Shown here piece after piece: positions 35,801 through 48,985 of a stretch of DNA of 64,000 bases; position 1 is the stretch's first letter; each line of letters starts with the position of its first letter. Source of the DNA: Hemileia vastatrix (taxonomy: Eukaryota; Basidiomycota; Pucciniomycetes; Pucciniales; Zaghouaniaceae); contig JASXTE010000017.1 of the NCBI GenBank assembly GCA_030280995.1, positions 3,136,001 to 3,200,000 of the forward strand, in the 5' to 3' direction. The translations under genes and the position numbers were made by a program. The notes beneath the pieces were generated by a model. It had not been told where the DNA came from. It was given only the letters and a program-made list of their open reading frames with translations, and did no database searches.

Positions 35801-38260
35801 CTCTTTAACTAATCCAAGTTCATGTGACCCATGAGCAAAGGCCATAGGAAAAGACTTTATCAAGTTAATGATGGAATCTTTATCCTCACCAGAAAGTTGT
35901 TCTCCAAAAGAGGCATTGTCAATTTCAGACAAAAGGGCATGCATCTCTTTTGTAGATCTTCCTTTACATTGAACTACAGAATTACATGTGTTCAATTCTG
36001 GTTTCAATAATTTTTTAGGGGAGGAAATCTTAAATTTTCTCTTCCCATTCATCCCCATTGTGAAACATTGGTTTGAGGGATCCAATTTTATGCCATACTT
36101 GCTTAAAATATCATTCCCTACAATAAACCAATTGCTCAAGTTATCATTTTTCATGACAACAAAATCACAAATAGCTCTTACAAAACCATGGTTATATTTA
36201 AAAAACACTGTGGCTTTGTATTTACCAATGGGGGAAAAAACAGAGCCATGACCTCTCCAATTTTCAGAAATGATAGGCATCAGTTTTGATTTATAGTCTT
36301 GATCCACTGAAGCAAGTGCTCTTTCAGAAACTACACTTCCGTCAGCTCCAGAATCCAGAACAACTTCAATTCTGGTTCCATTAATCAAGACTGGTGCCTT
36401 AAGGGGGACAATAACAATTGAGTTATCCTCAATTTTCTTTATGATCTCAGCATCTTCAACTGTAGATAAAGCATTATTATCTATATCAATAGTATTTAAA
36501 TAATGAATATCCTCTTCCAGCATCAAGATTTCTTGTTGAGATTCATATGAAATATTGCTGGCACAACCACTTGATGTATCATCCGGTGCTACTGTGTCAT
36601 CAGCATGCTCCTCTGTTTGTTCTACAAGATTTATCTTCTTGTCACAAACATGGTCTTTCTGCCAAGGCTTGTTGCACTTGAAGCAAGTGTTTGTTGCATA
36701 CTTTTTTGGTGCAACAGGGGCAGAAGGTTTACCAACCTTTTACAGAGGTTTCTGTTGGTAAGTGGAGGGTTTCTCCAAAGGGGTCCTAGGAATGAATCTT
36801 CTGGCATCATACTTGTAGTTTAGAAGGATCTCATTGCAAGTATTAATGAAAGAAGAGGGTTCTCTGGAGACCTCAGTCCTAGCCACTATCAAGTCTCTCA
36901 AAGACATTGGTAATTTATAAAGGATCCTGTCCTTCCATAACTCAAACTCCATATTTGGGTCCATTGCCCTCAAGATTTTTACAAGTTTCATTAAAAACTC
37001 AATAGGTTTATCAGTAGAAGAGCTATATCTAGTTTCCTCATACTGCCTTTGTTGAGCCATTCTGAACTTGGAGCCACCAAATTTCGCTTTAATCAATTTC
37101 TTCCAATCCTCCCATGAGTAGTTATTCCCATCCAGGAGAACAGATTCATACCACATTAGGGAAACATTAGTGAACAAAGAAATTAACTTGGACACAATTT
37201 CCTCATCTGGGAGTTTGTAAGAATTTTTTAAGTTATCAATTCTGCAAATAAATTGTTGCCAATCACAGGAAGAATCACCATCAAATGTAGGATATTGGTC
37301 AAGTTTTGGCCAATTCTTTTGATTTGAAGGAGTCTCCTTAGTACTAGCTTGTTTTTGAGTAAGAAGCAGCTGTAATTTCTCTAATTGGGCTGTAATATCA
37401 TTGTTTAATCCTTCTGTTGAAGATCCTGGTGCATCATCAGTCTTTGATGGAAACTCAGTGTTATCAACACGTATTTCTGGAGCTATTTTTACTTTAGATG
37501 AACTAGCCACATGTAATATTTGAGAATCCTGCACTATATTTTCCTTCACAGAAATGTCAGAATATTTCTGGTCATTCAAAAATGAGTTCAATTTTTCTTC
37601 AATGGTTGTTAGTCTTGTTTTCATTCTTGGAAGACTAGATAAACTCTCATTGATAGTTGCAAAAGATAACTGATTTTTATTTTGAAAAGACAAAAGATGG
37701 TCATTCAATCGTTTCAGATTCATCTTATCTATCTCCACCTCCTGGCAACAGGCAGATACAGTATCTTTTAGTTTAGACAAATCATTTTTTATATTTTGCC
37801 ATAAAGCAAATTTCTTTTCATGGGTTGCTTTGTAATGAGACAATTCATCAGAGACTCTCTGTGATTCACTTCTTAATGCTTGATAACCCTGATCAGTTAA
37901 CAAACTATTATATCTCTGGGTCAATCGCATATTGTTCATTATATGATTTTGTTTGGAAATAATATCTCTCAAGTACTCATCATTAATCCTTGCTACATCT
38001 GGAGTGTTTCTCAATAAGGAAACTGAGTAACTTTCCAGACTCTCATAGAACTCAGGGTCAAGAGTTTCATCAATTACAGCCATATCAGGGTTAATCATTG
38101 AGGTAGCAATTAAAAGTAATGGATTAGATACATGAGTTATCTGTCTACTTCTCCCAGCCTCTACTGGTCACAAGGTGTCTTCTTCCCTCTCAGATTTACC
38201 TGAAAGAACAGAATCAGCTACAAGGAATGGCACTTGAGAATCAATAGAGGGACATACCAG
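32850..38260 (-). pseudogene. Element E ORF2: Gag-Pol polyprotein, broken
   Basis: The position equivalent to the ATG at 38260-38258 is CTG. The frame then follows the family (LVCPSIDSQVPFLVADS) to a TGA near 38165. Downstream: coiled coil (37900-37600), capsid (WPKLDQYPTFDGDSSCDW near 37290), zinc knuckle CFKCNKPWQKDHVC (near 36680), protease VLDSGADG (near 36350), RT with YIDD near 35290, RNase H, integrase and chromodomain up to about 32850. Breaks seen: nonsense codons near 36738, 35796, 34999, 34686 and 34487, a stop near 33436, and frame disruption near 33220. Most nonsense codons are single substitutions of Glu, Gln, Trp or Leu codons in an otherwise well kept frame, so decay is moderate. 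Confidence 0.9.
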
Positions 38261-38869
38261 GGTTTACTGGGTATGACCATATTGGGCTTTCTTCTTCTTT
38301 TGCCTCCTTGATAGGGGTGAGGAGGTGTGGGGATGACCTGGTTGGGTCTTGACTGACCTGCCTGAGGTAACTGATGCTGATTTTGAGACAGGTAGTCCCA
38401 CTGAGTGTTAAACCAGTCCCACTGCCACTTGGACACTTCCACCTTTTCTTGGGACTGGGGAGCCAATTTTTGTTGATCCCTGGGAGGAAGAGGTTTCTTC
38501 TTCTCTTGAAGAAAGGTATCTATCCCTCTCACCTTTTCTTCCAGAGCATCTACCCTTTCCTTTAGTCTCAAGTTTTCTGTCCTTAGCTCCTTTATGTGAG
38601 TTGACAGATTCTTTACCTGTTGAGGCAATGGCATCTTTTTTATCCTGAAGCCTTTTGGAAGTTCTTCTGGTGGGTTTATCATAGGCTTCTGATCCTGAGT
38701 TGTGTCTACTAGGATTTCTACTTCTTCGATCTCTACATCCTGTTTGGGGTAAAGATTTATTAATCTGAGAAATTCTTCTTGTTAAAGGAGAACTTACAGA
38801 AGTAGGCTCATCATAATCAATCAAGTCTAGTTCCTCTTCACTTGCAGCAGAACCACTTTGTTCAGTCAT
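38218..38869 (-). CDS. Element E ORF1: spliced coiled-coil accessory protein
   Basis: Exon 1 is 38869-38798 (24 codons, EEELDLIDYDEPTS) and exon 2 is 38739-38218. The 58-nt intron has a GTAAGT donor and an AAACAG acceptor; like the 64-nt intron of element C it leaves remainder 1 on division by 3, so splicing switches frame in the same direction. Exon 2: DVEIEEVEILVDTTQDQ, then LPKGFRIKKMPLPQQ, a coiled coil (VKNLSTHIKELRTENLRLK onward), WQWDW, PHPYQ, a basic GKRRRK patch and KPW. The usual Trp-stop is changed here: TGGTAT replaces TGGTAA, so the frame runs on for 13 residues. The unspliced frame from the same ATG is open for 153 codons. The function is unknown; conservation with C, A and B suggests it matters to the element. 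Confidence 0.6.
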
Positions 38870-39425
38870 TTTAAGATTTAACTGAAATGAAGAAAAGAGA
38901 CAATAAGATTAATTAGTCTTTATTTTTGATTTTTATTTAACAGAAATAAAATAAAAATAAAAAATCTTTTTTAGGATAAAAATCAACTAAATAAAATAAA
39001 TTTATTAATTCAAAAAAAATAATTTAAAACCAGGATTATAATATAATCAACTGTAGAAATAAATTAAAATTTTTATTAATAATTTTAATTAATTATTTAC
39101 AGGATTTAAATCAACTAATTTATTACCAGGACTTATTGTCAACTGAAGTAATTAAATATGAATCTTTATTAATTTAACAAAATTTTGTTAAACTGATCAC
39201 TTAACTACCAGGACTTAATGTCAACTGAAGTAATTAAATATGAATTTTTATTTTAAAATTTTATTAAACTGATCACTTAACTACTAGGACTTAATGTCAA
39301 CTAAAGTAATTAAATATGAGTTTTATTAATTAAAAAAAAATATTGAACTACCAGGACTCAAGGTCAACTGAAGTAATTAAATATGAATTATTTATTAATT
39401 AAAAAAATATTATTGTCAGGACAAT
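38870..39425 (-). other. Element E leader, part next to ORF1
   Basis: AT-rich untranslated sequence with the family leader minisatellite at about 39050-39422, units containing TAGTCAA/GTCAACTGAAGTAATTAAA on the plus strand. It is interrupted at 39425 by the TIR element and resumes at 49896. Confidence 0.75.
39050..39422 (-). repeat. Leader minisatellite of element E
   Basis: Five or more imperfect units of about 60-65 bp share ACCAGGACTTAATGTCAACT and GAAGTAATTAAATATGAA on the plus strand. It is homologous to 14005-14430 and 60330-60755. Confidence 0.75.
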
Positions 39426-39467
39426 CACCATGGGAAATCAGGGGGTGAACTGCTAGCAGTTCCCTCT
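39426..39467 (+). repeat. Left terminal inverted repeat
   Basis: CACCATGGGAAATCAGGGG starts it, then GTGAACTGCTAGCAGTTCCC and TCT. TGCTAGCA inside is itself palindromic. Confidence 0.8.
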
Positions 39468-39719
39468 TTTTGAAACTATCAGGAATTTGTCAGAAAACTG
39501 TTGGGAAACCATCCTGAAACTGTCAGAAAGATGTTTTTAAATCTGATGAAAAAACATTGAAAAAATAAACTGTCACAGATTGAATCCAGAACTATCCCTC
39601 CTTGAGCAGAGCTTAAGAACCACATTGAACATCAGTTAATCTCATGTTTGGAAAAAGGTTGAACAACATCACTTAGCATACCTTAATATCCAAATATTAA
39701 ACTTGAATATATGTTGCGT

Positions 39720-40110
39720 GTATGATATAGATGCATATGCATTTGAATTTGCATGGTGGATACTTATTGCATGCTAAAAATTGATGTGAAATGCCTATCC
39801 AAAGTGTATGCATAATGACTATGAAGAATAAATATGCATAAAAATATGCATAAAAAATATTCATAGTGATTATGCATAAAAAATATGCATATTGAATATG
39901 CATTAAAAATATGCATATTGAATATGCAAAAAAAAGGTGCATATATGTATATGAATAAAATATATTAATATGCATATAAATCTGTATAATGAATATGCAT
40001 ATGAATATGCATAAATATGCATAATGATTTAAAAATGCAAAAAAAATGATGCTTAACGAGTATATTTTATGCATAAATAGAAATATGCAATATGAATTCA
40101 TATTGCATAC
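39720..40110. repeat. ATGCAT-rich simple repeat tract
   Basis: Dense ATGCAT, ATATGCATA and AAAAATATGCATA words, all self-complementary, cover this stretch. A 149-codon minus-strand ORF through it is rich in Ile, Tyr, Phe, Met and His because of the repeat and is not a gene. Confidence 0.7.
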
Positions 40111-40694
40111 AGATAACACTGGCAAACCATTTTGACCAAAACTCATACTAAATTTTCATTCTGGACTAAAGGTGTGAGGGAAGGAAGAAAAACAGTCTGA
40201 TTTAGAAAAATGCTACATGCACTCATTTTGTAGCAGAGCAAATGAGAAGTGCTGAATTATGGTTGGTGCCCATAATTTAGTATGATATCATAATTTTATT
40301 TAATTGTTTTCAATATTGAAAAGACTTTAGGTCGGTTGGTATGGATCTAGCTGTGCCAGGGTCTAATCTAATTATTTTAACCATTTCTTAATAATTAACG
40401 GGTTTTAATACAAAAACAGGTTGTGTTTTTTGTGGGATATTGGATATGATAAGGTCTTTTGTAAAAAAAACTTATATTGTTTAAAATATTCCTGAATCAG
40501 ATGTGGGATAATCACTACAAAAAATTGTAGTACTGTGGGCAATAAAATATATGCACAAGCAGTAAAGAAAGGACCAAGTGAACCCTTTTTGTGCAGTGGG
40601 AATCATTAGAGTGGAATTTTGGATGAAAAATATAATTCATTATTACCATTTTAATTAATCAAAAAATTTATAATATTAAAATTAACTATTGATT
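40111..40694. other. Unique AT-rich spacer between simple repeat and satellite
   Basis: No gene is seen. It contains CACTACAAAAAATTGTAGTA at about 40513-40532, a short hairpin, and otherwise unremarkable AT-rich sequence. Confidence 0.5.
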
Positions 40695-43600
40695 AATTGG
40701 TATTTGACCTTTGTGCCTCACTCATATTTATCATTTGATTGATTTTTGTCACCATTATGTTATTAATATTATAAGTATAGCAAAAACTCGTGTGCCAAAT
40801 GCATACCGGGTGATGTTACACCTTTTATAATATTATTAAATAAAGGTAAAAAAATATGAAAATGATTTGTTTTACAAAAAATAAATTGATATCCAAAAGC
40901 AATATGAGGGATAGAAAGGTAAAATTAAAGGGATCAAATATGAAATAAAAAATTAAAGTGAAATTCCTCCCATCAAGAGCAAGTAGACATGATGGGGTGA
41001 ACGCCCACCAGTGGCACTAAACTTGGACTATAATTTCTTTTTTGTAAAAATAAAAAAAAATCCACTGGAGCTTTACCAAAACTTCAGGATGACAATTTTG
41101 CCATATCAAACAACTTCTAGTGCATTTATTGAAGAAAAATTCATTTTCATTGCAATAGAGAGAATTGATCACATCAGACTGCATGTGACCAAAAGTGTCC
41201 AGCACAAGTTTGGCCAAACTTATGCTGGACACTTTTATGATGGAGGTTAGCTAGGGTGGAATTTTTCTTCAGTTCATCTGGTATTTCTTATAAACATGTC
41301 CACTGGTATTTGATCTTTGTGCCTCACTCATATTTATCATTTGATTGATTTTTTGTCACCATTATGTTTTAATATTATAAGTATAGCAAAGACTCGTGTG
41401 CCCAACGCATACCGGGTGATGTTACATCTTTTATAATATTATTAAATAAAGGTAAAAAAATATGAAAATGATTTGTTTTACAAAAAATAAATTGATATAC
41501 ATAAGCAATATGAGGGATAAAAAGGTAAAATTAAAGAAATCAAATATGAAATAAAAAATTAAATAAAATTACTGCCATCAAGAGCAAGTAGACATGTTGG
41601 GGCAAATGTCCACCAGTGAGGCTAAACTTGGACTATAATTGCTTTTTTGAAAAACAAAAAAGTGCCAATCTGAGGTTTAAAAAAACTTCAGCAGAACCAT
41701 TTAGCCTTATCAAACAACTTCTAGTACAATGATTGAGAGAGAATTGATCACACCAGACTGCATGTGACAAAAAGTGTCCAGCACAAGTTCGGCCGAACTT
41801 GTGCTGGACACATTTATGACGGGGAGTAGCTAGGGTAGAATTTTTCTTCAGTTAATCTGGTATTTCTTATAAACATGTCCATTGGTACTTGATCTTTGTG
41901 CCTCACTCATATATATCATTTGATAATTTATTGTCACCATTATATTATTAATATTATAAGTATAGCAAAAACTCGTGTGCCCAACGCATACCGGGTGATG
42001 TTACACCTTTTATAATATTATTAAATAAAGGTAAAAAAATATGAAAATGATTTGTTTTACAAAAAATAAATTGATATACAAAAGCAATATGAGGGATAAA
42101 AAGGTAAAATTAATCTCAAAGAGATCAATTATGAAAAACAAAATACTAGTTAAATTCTTGCTCTCAAGAGCCAGTAGAAGTGTTGAAAAAAATGGGAGCC
42201 ATCAGGGCTAAATTGTAATAAGTGACCTTTTTTTTAAAGATAAAAAATTATACAACTGAGGTTGGGAAGAACAACAGGTGGATGATTCAGCTAAACAAAA
42301 CTACTTGTAGTGAAGTTTAATAAAAAATGTTTTTTTGTTGCCATATAGAGAATTGATCCCATCTGACTGCACGTGACTAAAAGTGTCCAGCACAAGTTCG
42401 GCCGAACTTGTGCTGGACAATTTTATGATGGAGAGTAGCTTGGGTGGAAATTTTCTTCAGTTCCTTCATCTTGTATTTCTCATAAACATGTCTACTGGTA
42501 TTTGATCAGTCTGTATCTTTCATATTTATCATCCAATTAATATTTTATCACCATTATATTATTAATGTTATTAGTATAGCAAAAACTTGTGTTCCAAATG
42601 CATACCATGTGAAGTTATACCTTCAATAATTTTTTAAAATAGACGTAAATAAATATGTAAAGGATTAGTTTTACAAAAATTAAATAGAAATTTAAAAGTA
42701 AAAAGAGGAATAAAAGAGTAAAATAAAAGTCAAAGAGTTCAAATATGAAAAAAATACTGGTGAAATTCCTGCTATCAAGAGGCAGTAGAGGTGTTAAAGC
42801 AAATGGGAGCCATCAGGGCTTAATTGTAATACGTGACCTTTTCTTTAAAGATAAAAAATTATACACCTGATATTGGGCAGAACAGCAGGTGGATGATTCA
42901 GCTAAACCAAACTACTTCTAGTGAAATTTGATAAAAAAATTTTTTTGTTGCCATACAGAGAATTGATCCCATCTGACTGCACGTGACCAAAAGTGTCCAG
43001 CACAAGTTCGGCCAAACTTTTGCTGGACACTTCTATGATGGAGAGCAGCTGGAGTAGAATTTTTCTTCAGTTCATCTGGTATTTCTTACAAACATGTCTA
43101 CTGGTATTTTATCTTTGTGCCTCACTCATACATATTGTTTGATTAATTTTTTGTCTTAATTATATTATTAATTATATAAGTATAGCAAAAAATCATGTGC
43201 CAAATGCATACTGAGTGATGTTACACTTTTTATAATATTATTAAAAAAATGTATAAAAATATTAAAATAATTAATTTTAAAAATTATTAATTGATATCCA
43301 AAAGTAATATATGAGGAATAAAAAATTATGCTTAAGCAATCAAATATGAAAAACGAACTCCAAGTATTATTGCTAATATCAAAGGCCAGTAGAGATGTTG
43401 AAGCAAATGAGAGCCATGAGGGATAAATTGTACTAAATTAATTGTTTTTTAAAGATAAAAAATTGTGTACCTGTGGTTTGGATGAACTCTAGGTGGATAA
43501 TTCAGCTATATCAAACTAAATCTAGTGAAGTTTCTTATCAAATAATTTTTTTCATTGCCATAGAGAGAATTGATCCCATCTGACTGCACCTGACCTAAAG

Positions 43601-46600
43601 TCTCCAGCACAAGTTCGGCCGAACTTTTGCTGGACACTTTTATGATGGAGAGTAGCTAGGGTGCAGGTCTTCTTCAGTGCAACTGTTATTTTTTTAAAAC
43701 ATGTCAAATGGTATTTGATCTTTCTGTGTTATTCATATTTTATTATCTGATTAATTTTTTGTCATTAGAATATTATTAATTTTATTAGTATAGAAAAAAC
43801 TTGTGTTCCAAATGCATGCCATGTTATATTACACCTTTTATAATATTATTAAAATTTTTTAAAAAAATATGAAAATGATTTCTTTTCCAAAATTATAAAT
43901 TAATATCCAAATGTAACATGAGTGATAAAAAAGTAAAGTAAAAGAGATCAAATATGAAAAAGAAAAATTCAAGAAAAATTCCTGCCTTCAAGAGCCAGTA
44001 GAGGTGTTGAAACAAATGGGTGCCATCAGGGCTAAATTTGATAAAATTTAATTTTTTTTAAAGATAAAAAATTTTTCACCTGAGGTTTGGAAAAACTCAA
44101 GGTGGATAATTCAGCCATACCAAACTACTTCTAATGTAATTATATAGCATTTTTTTTAATTTAATTTCCACAGAGAGAATTGATCCCATCTGACTGCACC
44201 TGAACAAAAGTGTCCAGCACAAGTTCGGCCGAACTTGTGCTGGACACTTTTATGATGAAGAGTAGCTAGGGTAGAAGTGTTTCTCAGTACATCAGTTTTT
44301 TGTTTTTCACATTTCTATTGGGTTTTTAACTTTTTTTTATCATTCATATTTATCTTATAATTAATTTTTTGTCACCATATATATTATTAATGTTTCCAGT
44401 ATAGCAAAAACCTGCATGCCAAATGCAAAATTGGTGATGTTACAACTTTAACAATATTATTATATAAAGTTAAAAAAATATGAAGATGTTTAGTTTTTAA
44501 AAAAATAAATTGATATTTAAAATTAAAAAGAGTAATAGAAAAGTAAAATGAAAATAAATGGGATCAAATACGAAATAAAAAATACAAGTAAAATTTTTAC
44601 TATCAAGAGCCAGAAGTGGTGTTGGGACAGTTGGGGACCCCTAGGTCAAGACTTGGTCTAAACTTACTTTTATGTATAGCTAACAAATTTTGACCTGAGG
44701 TTTGGACAGACTTCAAGGGGACAATTTTACAATATTAAACATTCTTTACTTCAATAATTGAGTGAAATATCATTTTTATTGCCATAGAGAGAATTTATCT
44801 CATATGACTTCATGCAACCAAAAGTGTCCAGCACAAGCTCGGCCGAACTTGTGCTGGACACTTTTATAATTGAGAGTAGGCATGCAGCAAATCTTCTTAA
44901 ACTCAAAAGGGAATTCTTATAAAAATTTCCACTGGAATTCAATCTTTCTGTGTCATTTAAATTTACCATTTGATTAATTTTTTGTCATCATTATATTATT
45001 AATGTTATTACTATAGTGATAACTTGTGTGAAAAATGCATACCAGGTGGTGTTCCACCTTTAATCATATATTATTAAATAAAGGTATAAGAGTATGAAAA
45101 TTAATTATTTTAAAAATTAAAAATTGATATCCAAAGCAATATGAGCAATAAAAAAGTAAAATAAAAGGGATAAAATAAGAAAAAAAAATCTAAGGAGAAT
45201 TGCCACTATCAATAACAAGTAGAGGTGTTAGATCAAATGTGCACCACCAGGGCTAAACTTGCACTATATTTTCATTTTTGTTAAACCAAAGAAAGGTTCC
45301 TGATGAGTTTTGAAAAATCATCAGGAGGACATTTTGGCAATATCAAACTACTTATTGTGCAATGATTGAGCGAAATGTCATTTTCATTTCCATAGAGTAA
45401 ATTTATCTCATCTGACTGCATGCAACCAAAAGTGTCCAGCACAAGTTTGGCCAAACTTATGCTGGACACTTTTATGATGGTGAGTATCTAGGTTGCAGGT
45501 CTTCTTCAGTTCATCAGGTATTCCTTATAAACAAATCCACTTGTATATTATCTTTCTGTGTCATTCATATTTATCATTTGATTCATTGTTTTTCACCATT
45601 ATAATATTAATGCTATTAGTATTGAAAAAATTTGTAAGCCAAATGCATACTGGGAGATGCTACATCTTTCATAATCTTATTAAATAAAAGTAAAAAAAAT
45701 ATGAAAAGTATTAGTCTTAAAATAAATAAATTGATATTTGAAAGCAAAAACAGGAATAAAAAAGTGAAATAAAAGTGATTAAATATGAAATTAAACATTC
45801 AAATAAAATTTCTGCCATCAAAGATAATTTGAGTTTTCAGACCAAATTTGCACCACCAGTTCTAGATTTGGAATATAATTTCTTTTTTTTAAAATTAATA
45901 AAAGTGTCCACCTGAGGTTTTCCAAAAAATCAGGAGGATATTATAGCAGTATAAAGCTACTTCTTGTGCAATGATTGAGCGAAAATTCATTTTAACTTCC
46001 ATTGAGTAAATTTATCCCATCTGACTGCATGCAACCAAAAGTGTCCAGCACAAGCTCAGCTGAAATTGTTCTGGACACTTATATGATGGAGAGTAGCTAG
46101 GGTGCAAGTCTTCTTCAGTTAATCTTATATTCATTTTAAAAATGTCTATGGGTATTTGATCTTTCTGTGTCATCCATATTTATTATTTGATTATTTTTTA
46201 GTCACCATTATATTATTAATGTTTTTAGTATAGCAAAAACATGTGTAATGAATGTACACTAGATGATTTTACAACTTTAATAATATAATATAATAAATGT
46301 AAAAAAATGTGAAAGTTATCAGTTTTACCAAAATAAAATTGATATTTAAAAGCTAAAGGATAAATAAAAGGGTAAGATTAAAATTAAAGAGATCAAACAT
46401 GAAATAAAGATATTAAGTATAATTTCTGCTATCATGAGCCAGTAGAGGCTTCAGAAAAAATGGGCACCATCATAGATTAACATGGATCAAATTTACTTTT
46501 TACCAAAGGAAAAAATTGTCTACCTTAGGTTTGAACAAACTTCCAGGGACAATTCGTCTATATAAAACTACTTTCAGTGCAATGATGGAGTGATAATTCA

Positions 46601-48530
46601 GTCTCATTTCCATAAAAAGAATTGATTGCGTCTGACGGCATGCAACCAGAAGTGTCCAGCACAAGTTTGGCCAAACTTGTGCTGGACACTTTTATCATGA
46701 AGAGTAGCCAGAGTGCAAGTTATTTTTAATCATCTGAAATTTCTTATAAACATTTCTGCTGTTATTAAATCATTGTGCCTCACTCATATTTATCAATTGA
46801 TTAATTTTTTGTCACCATTATATTATTAATATTATCAGTATAGCAAAAATTTGTGTGCCAAATGAATACTGGGTGATGTTACACCTTTTATAATATTATT
46901 AAATAAAGATAAAAAAATATGAAAATGATTTATTTTACAAAAAATAAGCTTCTATCCAAAAGCAATATGAGAGTAATAAAGTAAAATAAAAGAAATCAAA
47001 GATTAAAATTAAAATCCAAGTTAAATTCCTGCCATAAATAGAAAAAAGATATGTTGTATTAAATTAGCACAATCAGGGCTAAACTTGCACTAAATTTTCT
47101 TTTTTGCAAAAATAAAAAAAAATCCACTTGAGCTTTACCAAAACTTCAGAATGAAAATTTAGCCATATCAAACTACTTCTAGTGTATTTTTATATCAAAA
47201 ATTTATCTTCATTTCCATAGAGAGAATTGCTCCCATCTGACTGCACCTGACCATAAGTGTCCAGCACAAGTTCGGCTGAACTTGTGCTGGACACTTTTAT
47301 GATGGAGAGTAGCTAGAGTAGAATTTTTCTTCAGTTCATCTAGTATTTCTTACAAACATGTCTACTGGTATTTTATATTTGTTCCTCACTCATTAATATC
47401 ATTTGATTAATTTTTGGTCGCCATTATATTATTAATTTTATAAGTATAGAAAAAACTCATGTGCCAAATGCATACCAGGTGATGTTATGCCATTTATAAT
47501 ATTATTAAATAAATGTATAAAAATATGAAAATAGTTTATTTTAAAAATTATTAATTGGTATCTAAAAGCAATATTAGGAATAAAAAATTAAGTTAAAGGG
47601 ATCAAATATGAAAAAAGAAATCCAAGTAATATTCCTACTATCAAAGGCCAGTAGAGGTGTTGAAGCAAATGAGAGCCATCAGGGATAAATTGTACTAAAT
47701 TGACTTTTTTTCAAAGATAAAAAATTGTGCACCTGTAGTTTGGATGAAATCTAGGTAGAAAATTTGGCTATGTAAAACTACTTCTAGTGAAGTTTTTTAT
47801 CCAAAAATTTTTTTTCATTGCCATAGCAAGAATTGATCTCATATGACTGCAACTGACCAAAAGTGTCCAGCATAAGTTCGGCCGAACTTGTGCTGGACAC
47901 TTTTTTGATGATGAGTATCTAGGGTGCAGCTCTTCTTAAGTGCAACTGGTATTTTTTTAAAACATATCCACTGGTATTTGATCTTTCTGTTTTATTAATA
48001 TTTTATCATTAGATCAAGTTTTTGTTACCAGTATATTATTATTTTTATTAGTATAGCATAAAAACATGTGCCAAATTCTTACAGGGTGATGTTAAACCTT
48101 TAATAATTTTATTAAATACAGGTAAAAAATTATGAAAATGATTTGTTTTACATAAAATTAATTGATATCTAAAAGAAAAAAAAGGGATAAAAAGAAATAG
48201 GTTGAATAATAAGGATTTTATATGAAATTCAAAATTCAAGCTAAATGCCTACTTTCAATGCTCAGAAGAGGTGTTGGATAAAATGGGCATCATCAGGAAT
48301 AAAATTTTACTTAATTTGATTTTTTGAAAAACTAAATGAAGTTTTCAACTGATTTTTTTCCAATATTTAGTTGGACACTTTATCTATATCAAATTACTTC
48401 TAGTACCATGATTGACCGAATTAAATCCTCATTTCCATATGCAGAATTGATCCCATATGGCTGGGCCAGGCCAAAGGTGTCAACCACAAGTTTGAGAATT
48501 CTTCTGGTGGACACTTTTATGATGGACAGT
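40695..48530 (+). repeat. Satellite array, 13 units of about 608 bp, each with a central palindrome
   Basis: Each unit has TTTGATCTTTGTGCCTCACTC, GTCACCATTATATTATTAAT, GCCAAATGCATACCGGGTGA, AT-rich sequence, AGAGAATTGATCCCATCTGA, then a palindrome, then TTTTATGATGGAGAGTAGCT. Palindrome positions (38 bp each): 41195, 41774, 42383, 42993, 43600, 44210, 44824, 45432, 46041, 46652, 47257, 47863 and 48477. Spacing is 605-614 bp apart from the first interval (579). The best arms are GTGTCCAGCACAAGTTCGG plus the exact reverse complement with no loop (units 2 and 6; in unit 6 the dyad extends to 46 bp, 44206-44251). Unit 10 is also perfect with a different core. No ORF spans units on the plus strand. 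Confidence 0.93.
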
Positions 48531-48985
48531 AGTAGGGTGCAAGTCTTCTTTAGTTAATTTATTATTCCTCATAAACATTTCCAACTTATTTTTGGCCAAA
48601 AATCAGGTGGAATGTTTTTCCATATAAAATTACTTCTAATGCCATGATTGACTAAAAATTGATTCTCATTGCCATATAGAGAGTTGATCCCATATTACTG
48701 GATCTGGCAAAAGTGTCACAACAATTTTTGATAAAATTAAGTTTAAAAATTTTATGATGGAAAGTAATTGCAAGTCTTCTTCATTTCATCAAGTAATCCT
48801 CATAAAAATTTCCACCTGTATTTTGGCCAAACTTCAGGTGGACACTTTGGCCATATTAAATTAATTCTAGTTCCATGTTGATAAAAAACTTATACTTATT
48901 GACATATATAGATATTAAACCCATCAGACTGAGCCTTTCCAAAAGTGTCTACCTGAATTATGGCTAAAACTCAGTTGGACACTTT
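48531..48985 (+). repeat. Two short, degenerate satellite units
   Basis: These units are about 230-240 bp long and lack the AT-rich middle of the 608-bp unit. Their palindrome remnants are near 48713-48750 (badly decayed) and at 48945-48982 (arms GTGTCTACCTG / CAGTTGGACAC). This is the eroded right edge of the array. Confidence 0.75.

Noticed and set aside
39697..40146. 149-codon minus-strand ORF rich in Ile, Tyr, Phe, His and Met
   Set aside because: It runs through an ATGCAT-type simple repeat, which explains both the lack of stops and the composition.
40513..40532. CACTACAAAAAATTGTAGTA, resembling a CACTA transposon end
   Set aside because: It is a single short hairpin with no partner end or duplication found nearby.
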